DNA of 64,000 nt, from contig JAXMCM010000020.1 in assembly GCA_046349355.1 (NCBI GenBank), positions 1 through 64,000 on the forward strand, given 5' to 3'. The position numbers and the translations under genes are program-made. The notes under the pieces are model-generated. The model worked only from the letters and a program-made list of their open reading frames with translations, had not been told where the DNA came from and did not search any database. The stretch comes from CALKJU01 sp046349355. Its GTDB lineage: Bacteria; Pseudomonadota; Alphaproteobacteria; Geminicoccales; Geminicoccaceae. This document shows positions 8,474 through 17,599 of this stretch, in pieces (the first letter of the stretch is position 1; every line of letters starts with the position of its first letter).

Positions 8474-9400
8474 ATGCAGCTGTTCGGCGGGGCCCCGGCG
8501 CCCAAGGCGGCGAACGCGGCCGATCCGGTCAAGGACGGCGACATCTCGACCTTCGCCGAGGACGTGATCCACGGCTCGCAGAAGGTGCCGGTGCTGGTCG
8601 ACTTCTGGGCGCCGTGGTGCGGCCCCTGCAAGCAGCTGACCCCGGTGCTGGAGAAGGTCGTCCGCGCCGCCAAGGGCAAGGTCCGGCTCATCAAGATCAA
8701 CATCGACGACAATCCCGAGCTGGCGCAGCAGATGCGCATCCAGTCGGTGCCGACGGTCTACGCCTTCTTCGGCGGCCAGCCGGTCACCGGCTTCGCCGGC
8801 GCCCAGCCCGAAAGCCAGATCAAGGGCCTCGTCGACAAGCTGGTGGCGATGGCCGGCCAGGGCGTGGCCGAGGAGGAGGGCCCGGGCGGTCTCGAGGCGG
8901 CGCAGGCCCTGGCCGAGCGCGGCGACTGGCGTGCCGCGGCGTCGCTCTACCGGGAGATCCTGGCCGAGGATCCGGGCCACCCCGAGGCCATCGGCGGCCT
9001 CGCCCGCTGCCACCTCAACCAGGGCCAGAAGGACGAGGCGCGCCGGCTGCTCGACAGCGCCCCCAAGGATGCCCAGGCCAACGCCGCGATCGCCGGCGCC
9101 CGGGCCGCCCTGGCGCTGGCCGACGAGGCCGGCGACCTCGGCGATCCGACCATCCTGGTCGCCCGCATCGAAGGCAACCCGGCCGACCACGACGCCCGCT
9201 ACAAGCTGGCGACGCTGCTGTTCCTGCGCGGCCAGATCGATGCCGCGATCGATCACCTGCTGCAGGTGGTCAAGCGCGACCGCACCTGGAACGACGACCA
9301 GGCCCGCAAGCAGCTGGTGCGCTTCTTCGAGGCGCTGGGCCCGAAGCACCCGGCGACCGTCAAGGGGCGCCGCGCCCTGTCGACGGTGCTGTTCAGCTGA
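8474..9400 (+). CDS. Thioredoxin-domain tetratricopeptide protein (YbbN/CnoX-like)
   Basis: This 308-residue protein has an N-terminal thioredoxin fold with the redox motif WCGPCK (cysteines 49 and 52) and a cis-proline segment SVPTVYAF. A C-terminal TPR-like helical region (about 130-308) follows, with repeats such as ALAERGDWRAAASLYREIL. This is the layout of YbbN (CnoX), a cytoplasmic chaperone/holdase that hands substrates to GroEL. Unlike E. coli YbbN, which carries SXXC, the CXXC here is intact, so oxidoreductase activity is plausible. The stop overlaps the next start (TGATG). Confidence 0.85.
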   Translation: MQLFGGAPAPKAANAADPVKDGDISTFAEDVIHGSQKVPVLVDFWAPWCGPCKQLTPVLEKVVRAAKGKVRLIKINIDDNPELAQQMRIQSVPTVYAFFGGQPVTGFAGAQPESQIKGLVDKLVAMAGQGVAEEEGPGGLEAAQALAERGDWRAAASLYREILAEDPGHPEAIGGLARCHLNQGQKDEARRLLDSAPKDAQANAAIAGARAALALADEAGDLGDPTILVARIEGNPADHDARYKLATLLFLRGQIDAAIDHLLQVVKRDRTWNDDQARKQLVRFFEALGPKHPATVKGRRALSTVLFS

Positions 9401-10050
9401 TGACGGCACTCGGCGAGAGCCTGCCGCCGCGCTTCCCGGTCTTCCCGCTGCGCGGCTGCCTGCTGCTGCCCGGCGGCAACCTGCCGCTCAACATCTTCGA
9501 GCCGCGCTACCTCGCCATGGTCCGCGACGCGATGCAGACCGATCGCGTCATCGGCATGATCCAGCCGCGCGAGGGCGAGACCCGGGAGGCGTCTCCGCCG
9601 CTGTTCACCACGGGCTGCGCCGGGCGGATCACCAACTTCTCCGAGACCGAGGACGGCCGCTACCTGATCACGCTGACCGGCCTGTGCCGCTTCGACGTGG
9701 CCGAGGAGCTGAGTGCGACGACGCCCTACCGGCAGGTCGTCGCCGACTACGGCCGCTGGCGCCAGGACCTGCAGCCGGCAGCCCCGCCGGCGTCGCTGAA
9801 GAAGGCGCTGCTCGGCGTGCTCCGCCAGTACTTCGCCAAGCACGGCATCGAGGCCGACTGGCAGACCCTGGAGAACGCGCCGCTGGCCGCCCTGATCACC
9901 TCGCTGGCGATGATCTGCCCGTTCGAGCCGAACGAGAAGCAGGCGCTGGTCGAGGCCCCCGACCTCGCCCGGCAGGGCAAGCTGCTGGTGGCGCTGATGC
10001 AGATGGAGACGATGCCGCTGGCCGCCAGCGACCCGTCGCTGAAGCACTGA
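9400..10050 (+). CDS. LON substrate-binding-domain protein
   Basis: The 216-residue protein is a stand-alone Lon N-terminal (LAN/PUA-like) domain: FPVFPLRGCLLLPGGNLPLNIFEPRY at the start is the family hallmark, and a C-terminal helical half follows. There is no ATPase or protease domain. Such proteins are widespread next to thioredoxin-TPR genes in alphaproteobacteria, and the gene overlaps its upstream neighbour by one base, so the two are translationally coupled. The function is not well defined; a role in protein quality control is inferred from the domain and the neighbour. Confidence 0.82.
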   Translation: MTALGESLPPRFPVFPLRGCLLLPGGNLPLNIFEPRYLAMVRDAMQTDRVIGMIQPREGETREASPPLFTTGCAGRITNFSETEDGRYLITLTGLCRFDVAEELSATTPYRQVVADYGRWRQDLQPAAPPASLKKALLGVLRQYFAKHGIEADWQTLENAPLAALITSLAMICPFEPNEKQALVEAPDLARQGKLLVALMQMETMPLAASDPSLKH

Positions 10051-10058
10051 GCGAGCCC

Positions 10059-10277
10059 ATGGCCGACACCGTCGCCGACCTCGATCCCCGCCTGCTCGAC
10101 CTGCTGGTCTGCCCGCTGACCAAGGGCCCGCTGCGCTACGACCGCCGGGCGCAGGAGCTGATCTCCGAGCAGGCCGGGCTCGCCTACCCGATCCGCGACG
10201 GCATCCCGATCATGCTGGTCGACGAGGCCCGTACGCTCGAGGGCAACGAGCAGATCCCGCCGGAAGTCCGCCGGTGA
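10059..10277 (+). CDS. Trm112/UPF0434 family small protein
   Basis: This 72-residue protein has the Trm112-like pattern: LLDLLVCPLTKGPLRYD near the N-terminus and a later AYPIRDGIPIMLVDEAR. Only one of the cysteines of the zinc-binding versions remains, as in many bacterial UPF0434 members. Eukaryotic Trm112 activates methyltransferases; the bacterial role is less clear. It starts 8 bp after the previous stop and its own stop overlaps the next start (GTGA). Confidence 0.85.
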   Translation: MADTVADLDPRLLDLLVCPLTKGPLRYDRRAQELISEQAGLAYPIRDGIPIMLVDEARTLEGNEQIPPEVRR

Positions 10278-10636
10278 GCGGACCGACCGCCTGGCCGGTC
10301 GAGATCCGGGTGCGCCGCGCCGAGCGCCGGCTCGAGATCGACTACGACGACGGCAGCTCCTTCGCACTGCCGGCGGAGCTGCTGCGCGTCGAGAGCCCGT
10401 CGGCCGAGGTCCAGGGCCACGTCCCCAGCCAGAAGGTCACCGTCGCCGGCAAGCGCAACGTCGCCATCAGCGAGGTCGAGCCGGTCGGCAACTATGCCGT
10501 GCGCATCCTGTTCGACGACGGCCACAGCACCGGCATCTTCTCGTGGCCCTACCTCTACCGGCTGGGCCGCGACCAGGACCGCGTCTGGCGGAGCTACCTC
10601 GACGCCCTGCAGGCGAAAGGCCTCAGCCGGGGCTGA
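10274..10636 (+). CDS. DUF971 domain protein (gamma-butyrobetaine hydroxylase N-terminal-like)
   Basis: The 120-residue protein carries the DUF971 fold seen at the N-terminus of gamma-butyrobetaine hydroxylases: RRLEIDYDDGSSFALPAELLR, then VEPVGNYAVRILFDDGHSTGIFSW and a final YLYRLG segment. No oxygenase domain follows, so this is the free-standing bacterial form, often linked with Fe-S or redox functions. The GTG start at 10274 overlaps the previous stop by 4 bp. A four-gene operon with the thioredoxin-TPR gene is likely. Confidence 0.82.
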   Translation: MSGPTAWPVEIRVRRAERRLEIDYDDGSSFALPAELLRVESPSAEVQGHVPSQKVTVAGKRNVAISEVEPVGNYAVRILFDDGHSTGIFSWPYLYRLGRDQDRVWRSYLDALQAKGLSRG

Positions 10637-10675
10637 GCCTTGCGCGACGCTGCCGTCGGACGCACAACCGGCGGC

Positions 10676-11785
10676 ATGGGCCTTCGCCTCCTCCACACCG
10701 CCGACTGGCAGCTCGGCAAGCCGTTCGGCAGCATCCCCGGCGATGCCGGCGCCCTGCTGCGCGAGGCGCGCTTCGCGGCGGTGCGGACCCTGGCGAGGCT
10801 GGCCCGCCAGCACGAGGTGGCGGCGGTGCTGGTTGCCGGCGACGTCTTCGACGCCAACACCGTCACCGATGCCACGGTCCACAAGGCGCTGCAGGCGATG
10901 GCCGGGTTTCCCGGTCCGTGGGTGCTGCTGCCCGGCAATCACGATGCCTGCCTCGCCGAGTGCGTCTGGACCCGGCTCGAGCGGCTGGGCCGGCCGGCCA
11001 ACCTGATCTGTGCCACGGCACCCGAGCCGGTGCCGCTGGCCGACGGCCGGATCGTGGTCCTCCCGGCACCGCTGACGGCGCGGACGACGCTCGACGACCT
11101 CACCGCCTGGATGGATGCCGCGGAGACCCCGTCGGGTGCCTTCCGCATCGGCCTCGCCCACGGCTCGGTCAGCGGCCGGCTGCCGGCGGCGGCCGAGGCC
11201 GGCAACCCGATCGCCCCGGACCGCGCCGACCGGGCGCGGCTGGACCATCTGGCCCTCGGCGACTGGCATGGCGTGCTCGAGGTGGCGCCGCGCACCTGGT
11301 ACGCCGGGACGCCCGAGCCCGACCGCTTTCCGGACAACGAGCCCGGCCACGCGCTGCTGGTGGAGCTCGACCAGCCGGGCCTGCCGCCGCGGGTCCGGCG
11401 GCTCGACGTCGCCACCTATCGCTGGCGCCGGCAGCGCCTCGACCTGACCGGCGAGCCCGACCCGGCGGCGGCCGTCGACCGGCTGCTTGAGGGTGCCAGC
11501 GACCTCGAGCGCAGCCTGCTGGCGCTCGAGCTGTGCGGCTCGGTCGACCTCGGCGGCCGGCTGCGGCTCGACCAGGCGCTCGGGCGATGGGCGGCGCGGC
11601 TGTGCCACCTTGCCGTCGACGACGACGCCCTCGACTTGGCCGTCGGCAGTGGACCGGAGGACGGCCTCGACGGCGTCATCGGCGTGGTGGCCGAGCGGCT
11701 GGCCGGCCGCGCCGTCGCCGGCGATGCCGAGGCCGCCTTGGCGTTGCGCCTGCTGCACGGCGCCCTGCCGCGGCTGGCGCCATGA
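10676..11785 (+). CDS. SbcD/YhaO-like DNA repair exonuclease (calcineurin-type phosphoesterase)
   Basis: This 369-residue metallophosphoesterase has motif I as HTADWQLG (7-14), motif II GDVFD (55-59), motif III GNHD (87-90), AHGS near 161 and GDWH later. Mre11/SbcD proteins use these to bind two metal ions and cut DNA ends. The usual DxH of motif I is DxQ here (Gln12). The start is placed at ATG 10676 rather than TTG 10640 because the family begins immediately before motif I. Its stop overlaps the ATG of the ATPase gene (ATGA), so the two form a nuclease-ATPase pair. An ATP-gated DNA-end-processing role is inferred. Confidence 0.82.
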   Translation: MGLRLLHTADWQLGKPFGSIPGDAGALLREARFAAVRTLARLARQHEVAAVLVAGDVFDANTVTDATVHKALQAMAGFPGPWVLLPGNHDACLAECVWTRLERLGRPANLICATAPEPVPLADGRIVVLPAPLTARTTLDDLTAWMDAAETPSGAFRIGLAHGSVSGRLPAAAEAGNPIAPDRADRARLDHLALGDWHGVLEVAPRTWYAGTPEPDRFPDNEPGHALLVELDQPGLPPRVRRLDVATYRWRRQRLDLTGEPDPAAAVDRLLEGASDLERSLLALELCGSVDLGGRLRLDQALGRWAARLCHLAVDDDALDLAVGSGPEDGLDGVIGVVAERLAGRAVAGDAEAALALRLLHGALPRLAP

Positions 11786-14439
11786 GGCTGCGCCGCGTGG
11801 AGATCCGCGAGTTCAGGAAGCTCGCCGGGCCGCTCGTGCTCGACGGGATCGGCGACGGCCTCACCGTGATCGGCGGCGACAACGAGGAGGGCAAGTCGAC
11901 GGTGCTGGCGGCGCTGAAGGCCGGCCTGTTCGAGCACCACACCGTCGGCGGCCAGGTCCGCGAGGCGATGACGCCCTATGGCGGCGGCACGCCCGAGGTG
12001 ACGATCGAGTTCACGCTGGGCGGCGGCAGCTATCGCCTGGTCAAGGCGTTCCGCCGTGGCGGCGTGAAGCTGGAGACACCCCAGGGCCGGCTGGCCGACG
12101 AGGCTGCCGAACAGCGGCTGGTCGAGCTGCTGCGTTTCGAGCGCCGTAGCGGCCGGGCCGAGGCGCGCCCACAGCATCGCGGCCTGCAGGCGGTGTTCTG
12201 GGTCGACCAGGGCACCACCTTCGCCGGCTTCGACAGCCTGACCGCGAGCCGCAACCGCCTCGCCGCCGCGGTCGAGGCCGAGACCGGCAAGGTCGCCGCC
12301 GGTGACCGCGCCAGGCGGCTGCTGGAGACGGCCGAGGCCGAGACGTTGCGCTACTTCACCGCCGGCACCGGCCGCGAGACCGGCGAGCTGGCCGAGGCGG
12401 CCAAGCGCCTGCAGGCGCTGCAGAAGGAGCGCGACGAGCTGGCGGCGCGGCTGGCGGCGCACGGCCAGCGTGTCGACCGGCTGGCCCGGCTCCGCGACGA
12501 GCGGCGCCGCCTGCTGGCCGACGACGAGGCCGGACGCGCCCGGGCCCAGGCGACGGCGGCCCGCGACGCGCTGCGCGCGGTCGAGTCGCTGGAGGCGGAG
12601 CTGCGCCTGGCCGAGGGCGAGGTGCAAGTGCTGGAGGCCGAGTGGCAGCGGCTGCGCGACGCCGATGCGGCGCGGCGGCAGCTGCAGGACGGCATTTCAG
12701 CGGCGGCGAACGAGATCCGGCAGTCGTCCGCGCGGCTGGCCGAGGCGAAGGCCGCCGTCGACGCGGCCGACCAGGTCGCCGCGGTCGCCGTCGGCGCCGA
12801 GACCGCGCTGGTCGAGCGGGTGACGGCGGCCGAGGCGGCGGTCGAGGCGGCGCGGCGCCGGCGCGAGCTTGTCGACCTCGACCGCGGGCTGAACCGGCTG
12901 CGGGCCGATCTGGCCGGCGCTGAGACGGCGGCCAAGGCGGTCCGGACACTGAAGGCGCGGCTCGACGCGGAGCCGGTCACCGAAGCGAAGCTGAAGGCGG
13001 CCCGCAAGGCCGACGCCGAGCTGGCCATCGCGCGGCAGGGCCTCGCCGCCGTCGCGACGACCCTCGAATTCCAGCCCGAGCCCGGCGCCACCGTGCGCGT
13101 CGGCGGCAGGGTCGTCGATCCTGTCGCCGGACTGCGGCTTACGGAGCCGACCGAGGTCGAGCTCCTGCCGTTCGGACGGATCATGGTGATCCCGGGTGCG
13201 GGCGACCTCGACAGCCGTCGTCAGGCCTGCCGCAAGGCCGAGGAGGCGTTGCAGCGGGCGCTGGCGGCGATGGCGGCGGCCAGCCTGCCCGAGGCCGAGG
13301 CGCGAGGCGCCGAGCGGGTACTGGCGGAGCGCGAGCTGCGCGATGCCGAGCAGCGGCTGCAGCTGGTCCTGCAGGGCCACGACGCCGCTTCGGTCGCGGC
13401 GCTGGAACAGCAGGTGGCGTCGGCGGAAGCGCAGCGCGACCGCCTGGCCGCGGCCCTCGACGGTGTCGCCGACGATGGCGACGTCGAGACGGCCGCGTCG
13501 CGCCTCGGCGGGCTCCGGCGCGAGCTGGAGGTGGCGCGCGCCGAGACGCAGCGGACCGCCAGGCACGCGGCGGCGCTGCGGGCCGACCTCGGGCACCTGT
13601 CCGGCGGCCTCGAGCAGCGGCGCCAGCAGCAGCAGGGCCTCGAGCGCCAGCTGGCCGAGCTGGTGGCACGCCAGGACGATGCGGCGCTGGCGGCGGCCCT
13701 GCAGGCGTCGGCGACCGCCTCGGCGGCGGCCCGGCAACGCCGCGTTGAGCTCGAGCAGCGCCTGAAGGCGGCCGATCCCGAGTTCGCGCGGCAGCGGCTG
13801 GCGCTGGCCGAGCGGCGCGCCGCCGAGCTCGCCGCCGAGGCCGAGCGGGTGGAGCGGGCGATCCGCGACGTCGAGGTCGAGCTGCGCAGCACCGGCGCCG
13901 ATGCCGACGGCGAGCGGCACGAGGAGCTGAAGGGCCTGGTCGAGCGGGCCGAGGCCGACGGCGCCCGGCTCCGGCGAACCGGCCTCGCCTGGCGGCTGCT
14001 GCGCGACGAGCTGACGGCCGAGATCGCACGGGCGCGCGACGCCCTGCTGGCGCCGGTGCGCGAGCGGCTGCAGCCCTACCTCGCCCGGCTGTTCGGCGAT
14101 GCCGAGCTGGTCATCGATTCCGACAGCCTCGTGCCGACCCACCTCAGGCGCGGAGACGTGCCGGAGCCCCTCGAGGGTCTCAGCGTCGGCAGCCGCGAGC
14201 AGATCGCGGTGCTGGTCCGCCTGGCCCTGGCGAGCCTGCTGCGCGACCGCGAAGGCGAAGCCCCCTGCCTCGTCCTCGACGACGCCCTGGTCTACGCCGA
14301 CGAGCACCGGTTCGAGGTGATGAAGACGATCCTGCAGCAGGCCGCCGCGCAGATGCAGATCGTGATCCTCACCTGCCGGCCGCGCGACTACCGGGGACTG
14401 TCGGGGCGGTTCCTGCGCCTCGAGGACTGCGGCGGCTGA
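11782..14439 (+). CDS. SbcC/YhaN-like AAA ATPase with coiled coils, lacking a zinc hook
   Basis: This 885-residue SMC-like ATPase has Walker A GDNEEGKST (residues 32-40) near the N-terminus. A signature LSVGSREQIAVL and Walker B CLVLDDALVYAD lie near the C-terminus. Long heptad-rich Ala/Glu/Arg/Leu coiled coils lie between. At the middle, where SbcC and Rad50 carry a CxxC zinc hook, there is instead a beta-rich insert (about residues 430-475) and no CxxC; this is typical of the YhaN (COG4717) branch. It overlaps the nuclease gene by 4 bp and should form the ATPase arm of that complex, gating its access to DNA ends. Confidence 0.85.
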   Translation: MRLRRVEIREFRKLAGPLVLDGIGDGLTVIGGDNEEGKSTVLAALKAGLFEHHTVGGQVREAMTPYGGGTPEVTIEFTLGGGSYRLVKAFRRGGVKLETPQGRLADEAAEQRLVELLRFERRSGRAEARPQHRGLQAVFWVDQGTTFAGFDSLTASRNRLAAAVEAETGKVAAGDRARRLLETAEAETLRYFTAGTGRETGELAEAAKRLQALQKERDELAARLAAHGQRVDRLARLRDERRRLLADDEAGRARAQATAARDALRAVESLEAELRLAEGEVQVLEAEWQRLRDADAARRQLQDGISAAANEIRQSSARLAEAKAAVDAADQVAAVAVGAETALVERVTAAEAAVEAARRRRELVDLDRGLNRLRADLAGAETAAKAVRTLKARLDAEPVTEAKLKAARKADAELAIARQGLAAVATTLEFQPEPGATVRVGGRVVDPVAGLRLTEPTEVELLPFGRIMVIPGAGDLDSRRQACRKAEEALQRALAAMAAASLPEAEARGAERVLAERELRDAEQRLQLVLQGHDAASVAALEQQVASAEAQRDRLAAALDGVADDGDVETAASRLGGLRRELEVARAETQRTARHAAALRADLGHLSGGLEQRRQQQQGLERQLAELVARQDDAALAAALQASATASAAARQRRVELEQRLKAADPEFARQRLALAERRAAELAAEAERVERAIRDVEVELRSTGADADGERHEELKGLVERAEADGARLRRTGLAWRLLRDELTAEIARARDALLAPVRERLQPYLARLFGDAELVIDSDSLVPTHLRRGDVPEPLEGLSVGSREQIAVLVRLALASLLRDREGEAPCLVLDDALVYADEHRFEVMKTILQQAAAQMQIVILTCRPRDYRGLSGRFLRLEDCGG

Positions 14440-14515
14440 GCCTCCCCGAGCCTTGTCGCTCCCCGGGGCGAGGCGTATCCTGCGGGGAGCGCCGGATCAG
14501 CCAGATCGGACGGGA

Positions 14516-15295
14516 ATGTTGGACGAGCGGAGCGACACGATGCTGGTCGAGGACGTCGGCCATCATGTCGAACCGACGGCGCGCGCCGCGACCGCTCCCG
14601 TCACCCTCGTGCAGTTCCCGCCCGTCTGGGGCCGCAACGTCAGCCCGTTCACGCTGAAGCTCGAGACCTGGCTGAAGCTCGCCGAGATTCCCTACACCGT
14701 CCGGCACAGCACCGACCTCGGCAAGGCTCCCAAGCGCAAGCTGCCCTTCATCGAGGACGGCCTGGTCGCCATCGGCGATTCCAGCCTGATCATCGAGCAC
14801 CTGAAGGCCACCCGCGGCATCGACCCGGACGCCGGCCTGTCCGACCGCGAGCGCTCCGAGGCGCTGGCGCTGCAGCGGATGTTCGAGGACCATTTCTACT
14901 ACGTGCTGATGTACAGCCGCTGGCTCGATCCCGAGGGCTGGCCCGCCGTCTCGGAAGGGTACTTCGCCTCGTTCGCGGCGCCGCTGCGGCCGTTCGGGCG
15001 GATGTACATGCGCCGGCGGATCCGCCGGCTGCTGCACGACCAGGGCCTCGGCCGGCACCATCAGCGCGAGATCTACGCGATGGGCCGCGACGACCTGCAG
15101 GCTGCGGCCGACTATCTCGGCGACCGGCCGTTCTTCCTCGGCGACCGGCTGACGACGATGGACGCCGTCGCCTTCGGCTTCCTCGCCAACGTCCTGCTGG
15201 TGCCGGTCGAGACCGAGCTCAAGCGCACACTGCAGGACCTGCCGAATCTCGTCGCCTGGGTGGAGTCGATGGAAGCGGGTCTCGCCGGCGACTAG
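14516..15295 (+). CDS. Glutathione S-transferase family protein, Fax/metaxin-like
   Basis: This 259-residue protein has a thioredoxin-like N-terminal domain (VTLVQFPPVWG..NVSPFTLKLETWLK) and an all-helical C-terminal domain with FFLGDRLTTMDAVAFGFLA. The spacing WGRNVSPF-K-E-WLK-IPY matches the failed-axon-connections/metaxin branch rather than classical GSTs, so detoxification activity is uncertain. The ATG at 14516 follows a GGACGGG ribosome site and is preferred over upstream starts. The stop overlaps the convergent DUF599 gene by 4 bp. Confidence 0.78.
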   Translation: MLDERSDTMLVEDVGHHVEPTARAATAPVTLVQFPPVWGRNVSPFTLKLETWLKLAEIPYTVRHSTDLGKAPKRKLPFIEDGLVAIGDSSLIIEHLKATRGIDPDAGLSDRERSEALALQRMFEDHFYYVLMYSRWLDPEGWPAVSEGYFASFAAPLRPFGRMYMRRRIRRLLHDQGLGRHHQREIYAMGRDDLQAAADYLGDRPFFLGDRLTTMDAVAFGFLANVLLVPVETELKRTLQDLPNLVAWVESMEAGLAGD

Positions 15296-16005
15296 AGGAC
15301 GGTCTCGTCCATCGGCGAGTCGACCGGTCCCAGGATGTCCAGCGTCGTCGAGCGGAACTCGCGGCGCCAGACGATGATGATCACCCAGGCGGTCAGCGCC
15401 ACGAACAGCCACGGCTGCACGAACCAGCTCAGCGCCGCCAGCCCGAAGTAGTAGGCGCGCATCGCCTTGTTGAAGTGCTCGGCGGCACGGGTGGCGACGC
15501 GGGCGGTCCGCTCGGCATAGGCCAGGGCGGCGGCATCGGGCCGTTCCGCCGGCGGCGGGGCGGCGCCGATCATGATGGCGACGTAGTTGAACTGCCGCAG
15601 CGACCAGGTGAACTTGAAGAACGCGTAGACGAAGACGATGATCAGCAGCAGCACCTTGAGGTCCCACAGCGACTGCTCGGTCTGCGCCACCAGCGGGAAC
15701 TCGGCGAGCACGGCCATGGCCTGCTCGCGGGCGCCGAGGATGGCGACGAGACCGCCGACGATGAGGATCGTGCTCGAGGCGAAGAACGAGATGTTCTGGA
15801 CCAGCAGCGAGACGATCTGGGTGTCGACGATGCGGTTGTCGCGGACCAGCATGTGCTGCATCCAGCGCTGCCGGTACTGGTGCATGCGTGCCATCAGCGT
15901 GCTACGTCCGCGCCGCGGATGGTCGGCGGCCCACGCGTAGCCGATCCACGCGACGAGGAACCAGATCGGCGCCACGACATCGGCGAGCGGCAGGGCGGCG
16001 AGCAT
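15292..16005 (-). CDS. DUF599 family membrane protein
   Basis: A 237-residue inner-membrane protein with about four hydrophobic segments: near residues 4-25 (VVAPIWFLVAWIGYAWA), 68-90 (FFASSTILIVGGLVAILG), 115-135 (LLLIIVFVYAFF) and 190-215 (LSWFVQPWLFVALTAWVIII). The RWMQHMLVRDNRIVDTQIV segment after the first helix and FNKAMRAYYFGLAALSWF are hallmarks of DUF599. Function unknown. The start at 16005 is the ATG directly before the first helix. Confidence 0.8.
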   Translation of the reverse strand: MLAALPLADVVAPIWFLVAWIGYAWAADHPRRGRSTLMARMHQYRQRWMQHMLVRDNRIVDTQIVSLLVQNISFFASSTILIVGGLVAILGAREQAMAVLAEFPLVAQTEQSLWDLKVLLLIIVFVYAFFKFTWSLRQFNYVAIMIGAAPPPAERPDAAALAYAERTARVATRAAEHFNKAMRAYYFGLAALSWFVQPWLFVALTAWVIIIVWRREFRSTTLDILGPVDSPMDETVL

Positions 16006-16086
16006 CGTCGAGGCAACGTCCCTGATGGTCGCGCCCGGTATCCCGTGCCTTGACCCTGCCGGCAAGATCCCGACGGAGCTTTCGGA

Positions 16087-16812
16087 ATGGCTGCAGCGAC
16101 CCGGCCGGTGATCGGCATCACGCTCGACAGCGAGCAGCCCGGCGGCTACTCGAAGCTGCCGTGGTACGCCCTGCGGCAGAACTATTTCGACGCGGTCACG
16201 CGGGCCGGCGGCGTCCCGGTGGCCCTGCCGCACGAGCCCGACCTCGTCGACACCTACGTCGCGATGATCGACGGCCTGCTGGTCAGCGGTGGCGCCTTCG
16301 ACATCGACCCGTCGCTCTACGGTGCCGGCGAGCGGCACGCCACGGTGACCACCAAGGATCGCCGCACCGCCTTCGAGTGGTCGATCACGCAGGCGGTCGT
16401 CGCCGCCGACAAGCCGGTGCTGGGCATCTGCGGCGGCCAGCAGCTGCTCAACGTCGTGCTCGGCGGCACGCTGATCCAGCATATCCCCGACACGGTCCCG
16501 GGCTGCCTCGAGCACGAGCAGAAGAACCCGCGGACCGAGCCCGGCCACGAGGTGGCGATCGAGCCGGGCAGCCTGCTTCATCGCGTCACCGGGGCGGCGA
16601 GCCTGCCGGTGAACAGCGCCCACCACCAGGCGGCGGCCGAGGTCGGTCCCGGCGTCGTGGTCAGCGCCCGCGCACCGGACGGGGTGATCGAGGCCATTGA
16701 GGTGCCCGGTCGCCGCTTCTGCCTCGGCGTCCAGTGGCATCCCGAATACGACATCAGCCCGGGCGACGTGGCGGTGCTGCGCGCCTTCGTCGACGCGGCG
16801 CGCCGCCCGTGA
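16087..16812 (+). CDS. Class I glutamine amidotransferase-like hydrolase (gamma-glutamyl-GABA hydrolase family)
   Basis: The 241-residue enzyme has the class I amidotransferase triad: nucleophile Cys115 in GICGGQQ and His/Glu in QWHPEYD near residue 221. The opening PVIGIT and YVAMIDGLLVSGGAFDIDP match the PuuD/gamma-glutamyl-gamma-aminobutyrate hydrolase family, which releases GABA or other amines from gamma-glutamyl conjugates in the cytoplasm. No puuABC genes are adjacent, so the polyamine link is only a family inference, though two polyamine-type importers occur in the window. The stop overlaps the next GTG start. Confidence 0.85.
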   Translation: MAAATRPVIGITLDSEQPGGYSKLPWYALRQNYFDAVTRAGGVPVALPHEPDLVDTYVAMIDGLLVSGGAFDIDPSLYGAGERHATVTTKDRRTAFEWSITQAVVAADKPVLGICGGQQLLNVVLGGTLIQHIPDTVPGCLEHEQKNPRTEPGHEVAIEPGSLLHRVTGAASLPVNSAHHQAAAEVGPGVVVSARAPDGVIEAIEVPGRRFCLGVQWHPEYDISPGDVAVLRAFVDAARRP

Positions 16813-17594
16813 GCACGCCCGACGGCGAAAGGATCGCCAAGGTGATGGCCCGCGCCGGGCTCTGCTCGCGGCGCGAGGCCGAGGCGTGGATCACGGCCGG
16901 CCGGGTCAGCGTCGACGGCCAGGTGCTGACCTCGCCGGCCCTGAACGTGCGACCGGGCCAGCGCATCGTCGTCGACGGCAAGCCGCTGCAGGACGCCGAG
17001 CCGCCGCGGGTGTTCCGCTATCACAAGCCGGCCGGGATCATCACCGCCGCGCGCGACCCCGAGGGGCGCAAGACGATCTACGACACGCTGCCGCCGGACC
17101 TGCCGCGGTTGATGCCGATCGGCCGGCTCGACTACAACTCCGAAGGGCTGCTGCTGCTGACCAACGATGGCGAGCTGAAGCGGCGCCTCGAGCTGCCGAC
17201 GACCGGCTGGCTGCGCCGCTACCGGGTCCGCGTCCACGGCGTGCCCGGCGAGCCGCAGCTGCAGGCGCTGACCGCCGGCATCACCGTCGACGGCATCCGC
17301 TACGGCGCCATCCAGGCCAAGGTCGACCGCGTGCAGGGCAGCAACTGCTGGCTGACCGTCGCCCTGCGCGAGGGCAAGAACCGCGAGATCCGCCACGTCA
17401 TGGGCCATCTCGGCTTCGAGGTGACCCGGCTGATCCGGACCGGCTACGGGCCGTTCCAGCTCGGCAACCTCGAGCCGCGCATGGTCGAGGAGGTCCGCCC
17501 CAAGGTGCTCAAGGAGCAGCTGGGCCTGGCCGAGGCCGGGGTGCGGCGCCCGGCACAGGTCGCGGCGCGCGTCGCCCGCCGGCAGGCGGGCTGA
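16809..17594 (+). CDS. Pseudouridine synthase, RsuA/RluB family
   Basis: A 261-residue rRNA pseudouridine synthase. An S4 RNA-binding domain spans residues 8-55 (RIAKVMARAGLCSRREAEAWI), followed by the catalytic domain with the active-site aspartate D108 in GRLDYNSEGLLLLTNDG. The RYHKPAGIIT and KNREIRHVMGHLG segments also fit. RluB makes pseudouridine in 23S rRNA helix 80 region; RsuA acts on 16S, and the S4-plus-catalytic architecture alone does not fully separate them. The GTG start at 16809 overlaps the previous stop (GTGA). rsmD follows 5 bp later, making an rRNA-modification pair. Confidence 0.88.
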   Translation: MSTPDGERIAKVMARAGLCSRREAEAWITAGRVSVDGQVLTSPALNVRPGQRIVVDGKPLQDAEPPRVFRYHKPAGIITAARDPEGRKTIYDTLPPDLPRLMPIGRLDYNSEGLLLLTNDGELKRRLELPTTGWLRRYRVRVHGVPGEPQLQALTAGITVDGIRYGAIQAKVDRVQGSNCWLTVALREGKNREIRHVMGHLGFEVTRLIRTGYGPFQLGNLEPRMVEEVRPKVLKEQLGLAEAGVRRPAQVAARVARRQAG

Positions 17595-17599
17595 GCCGC

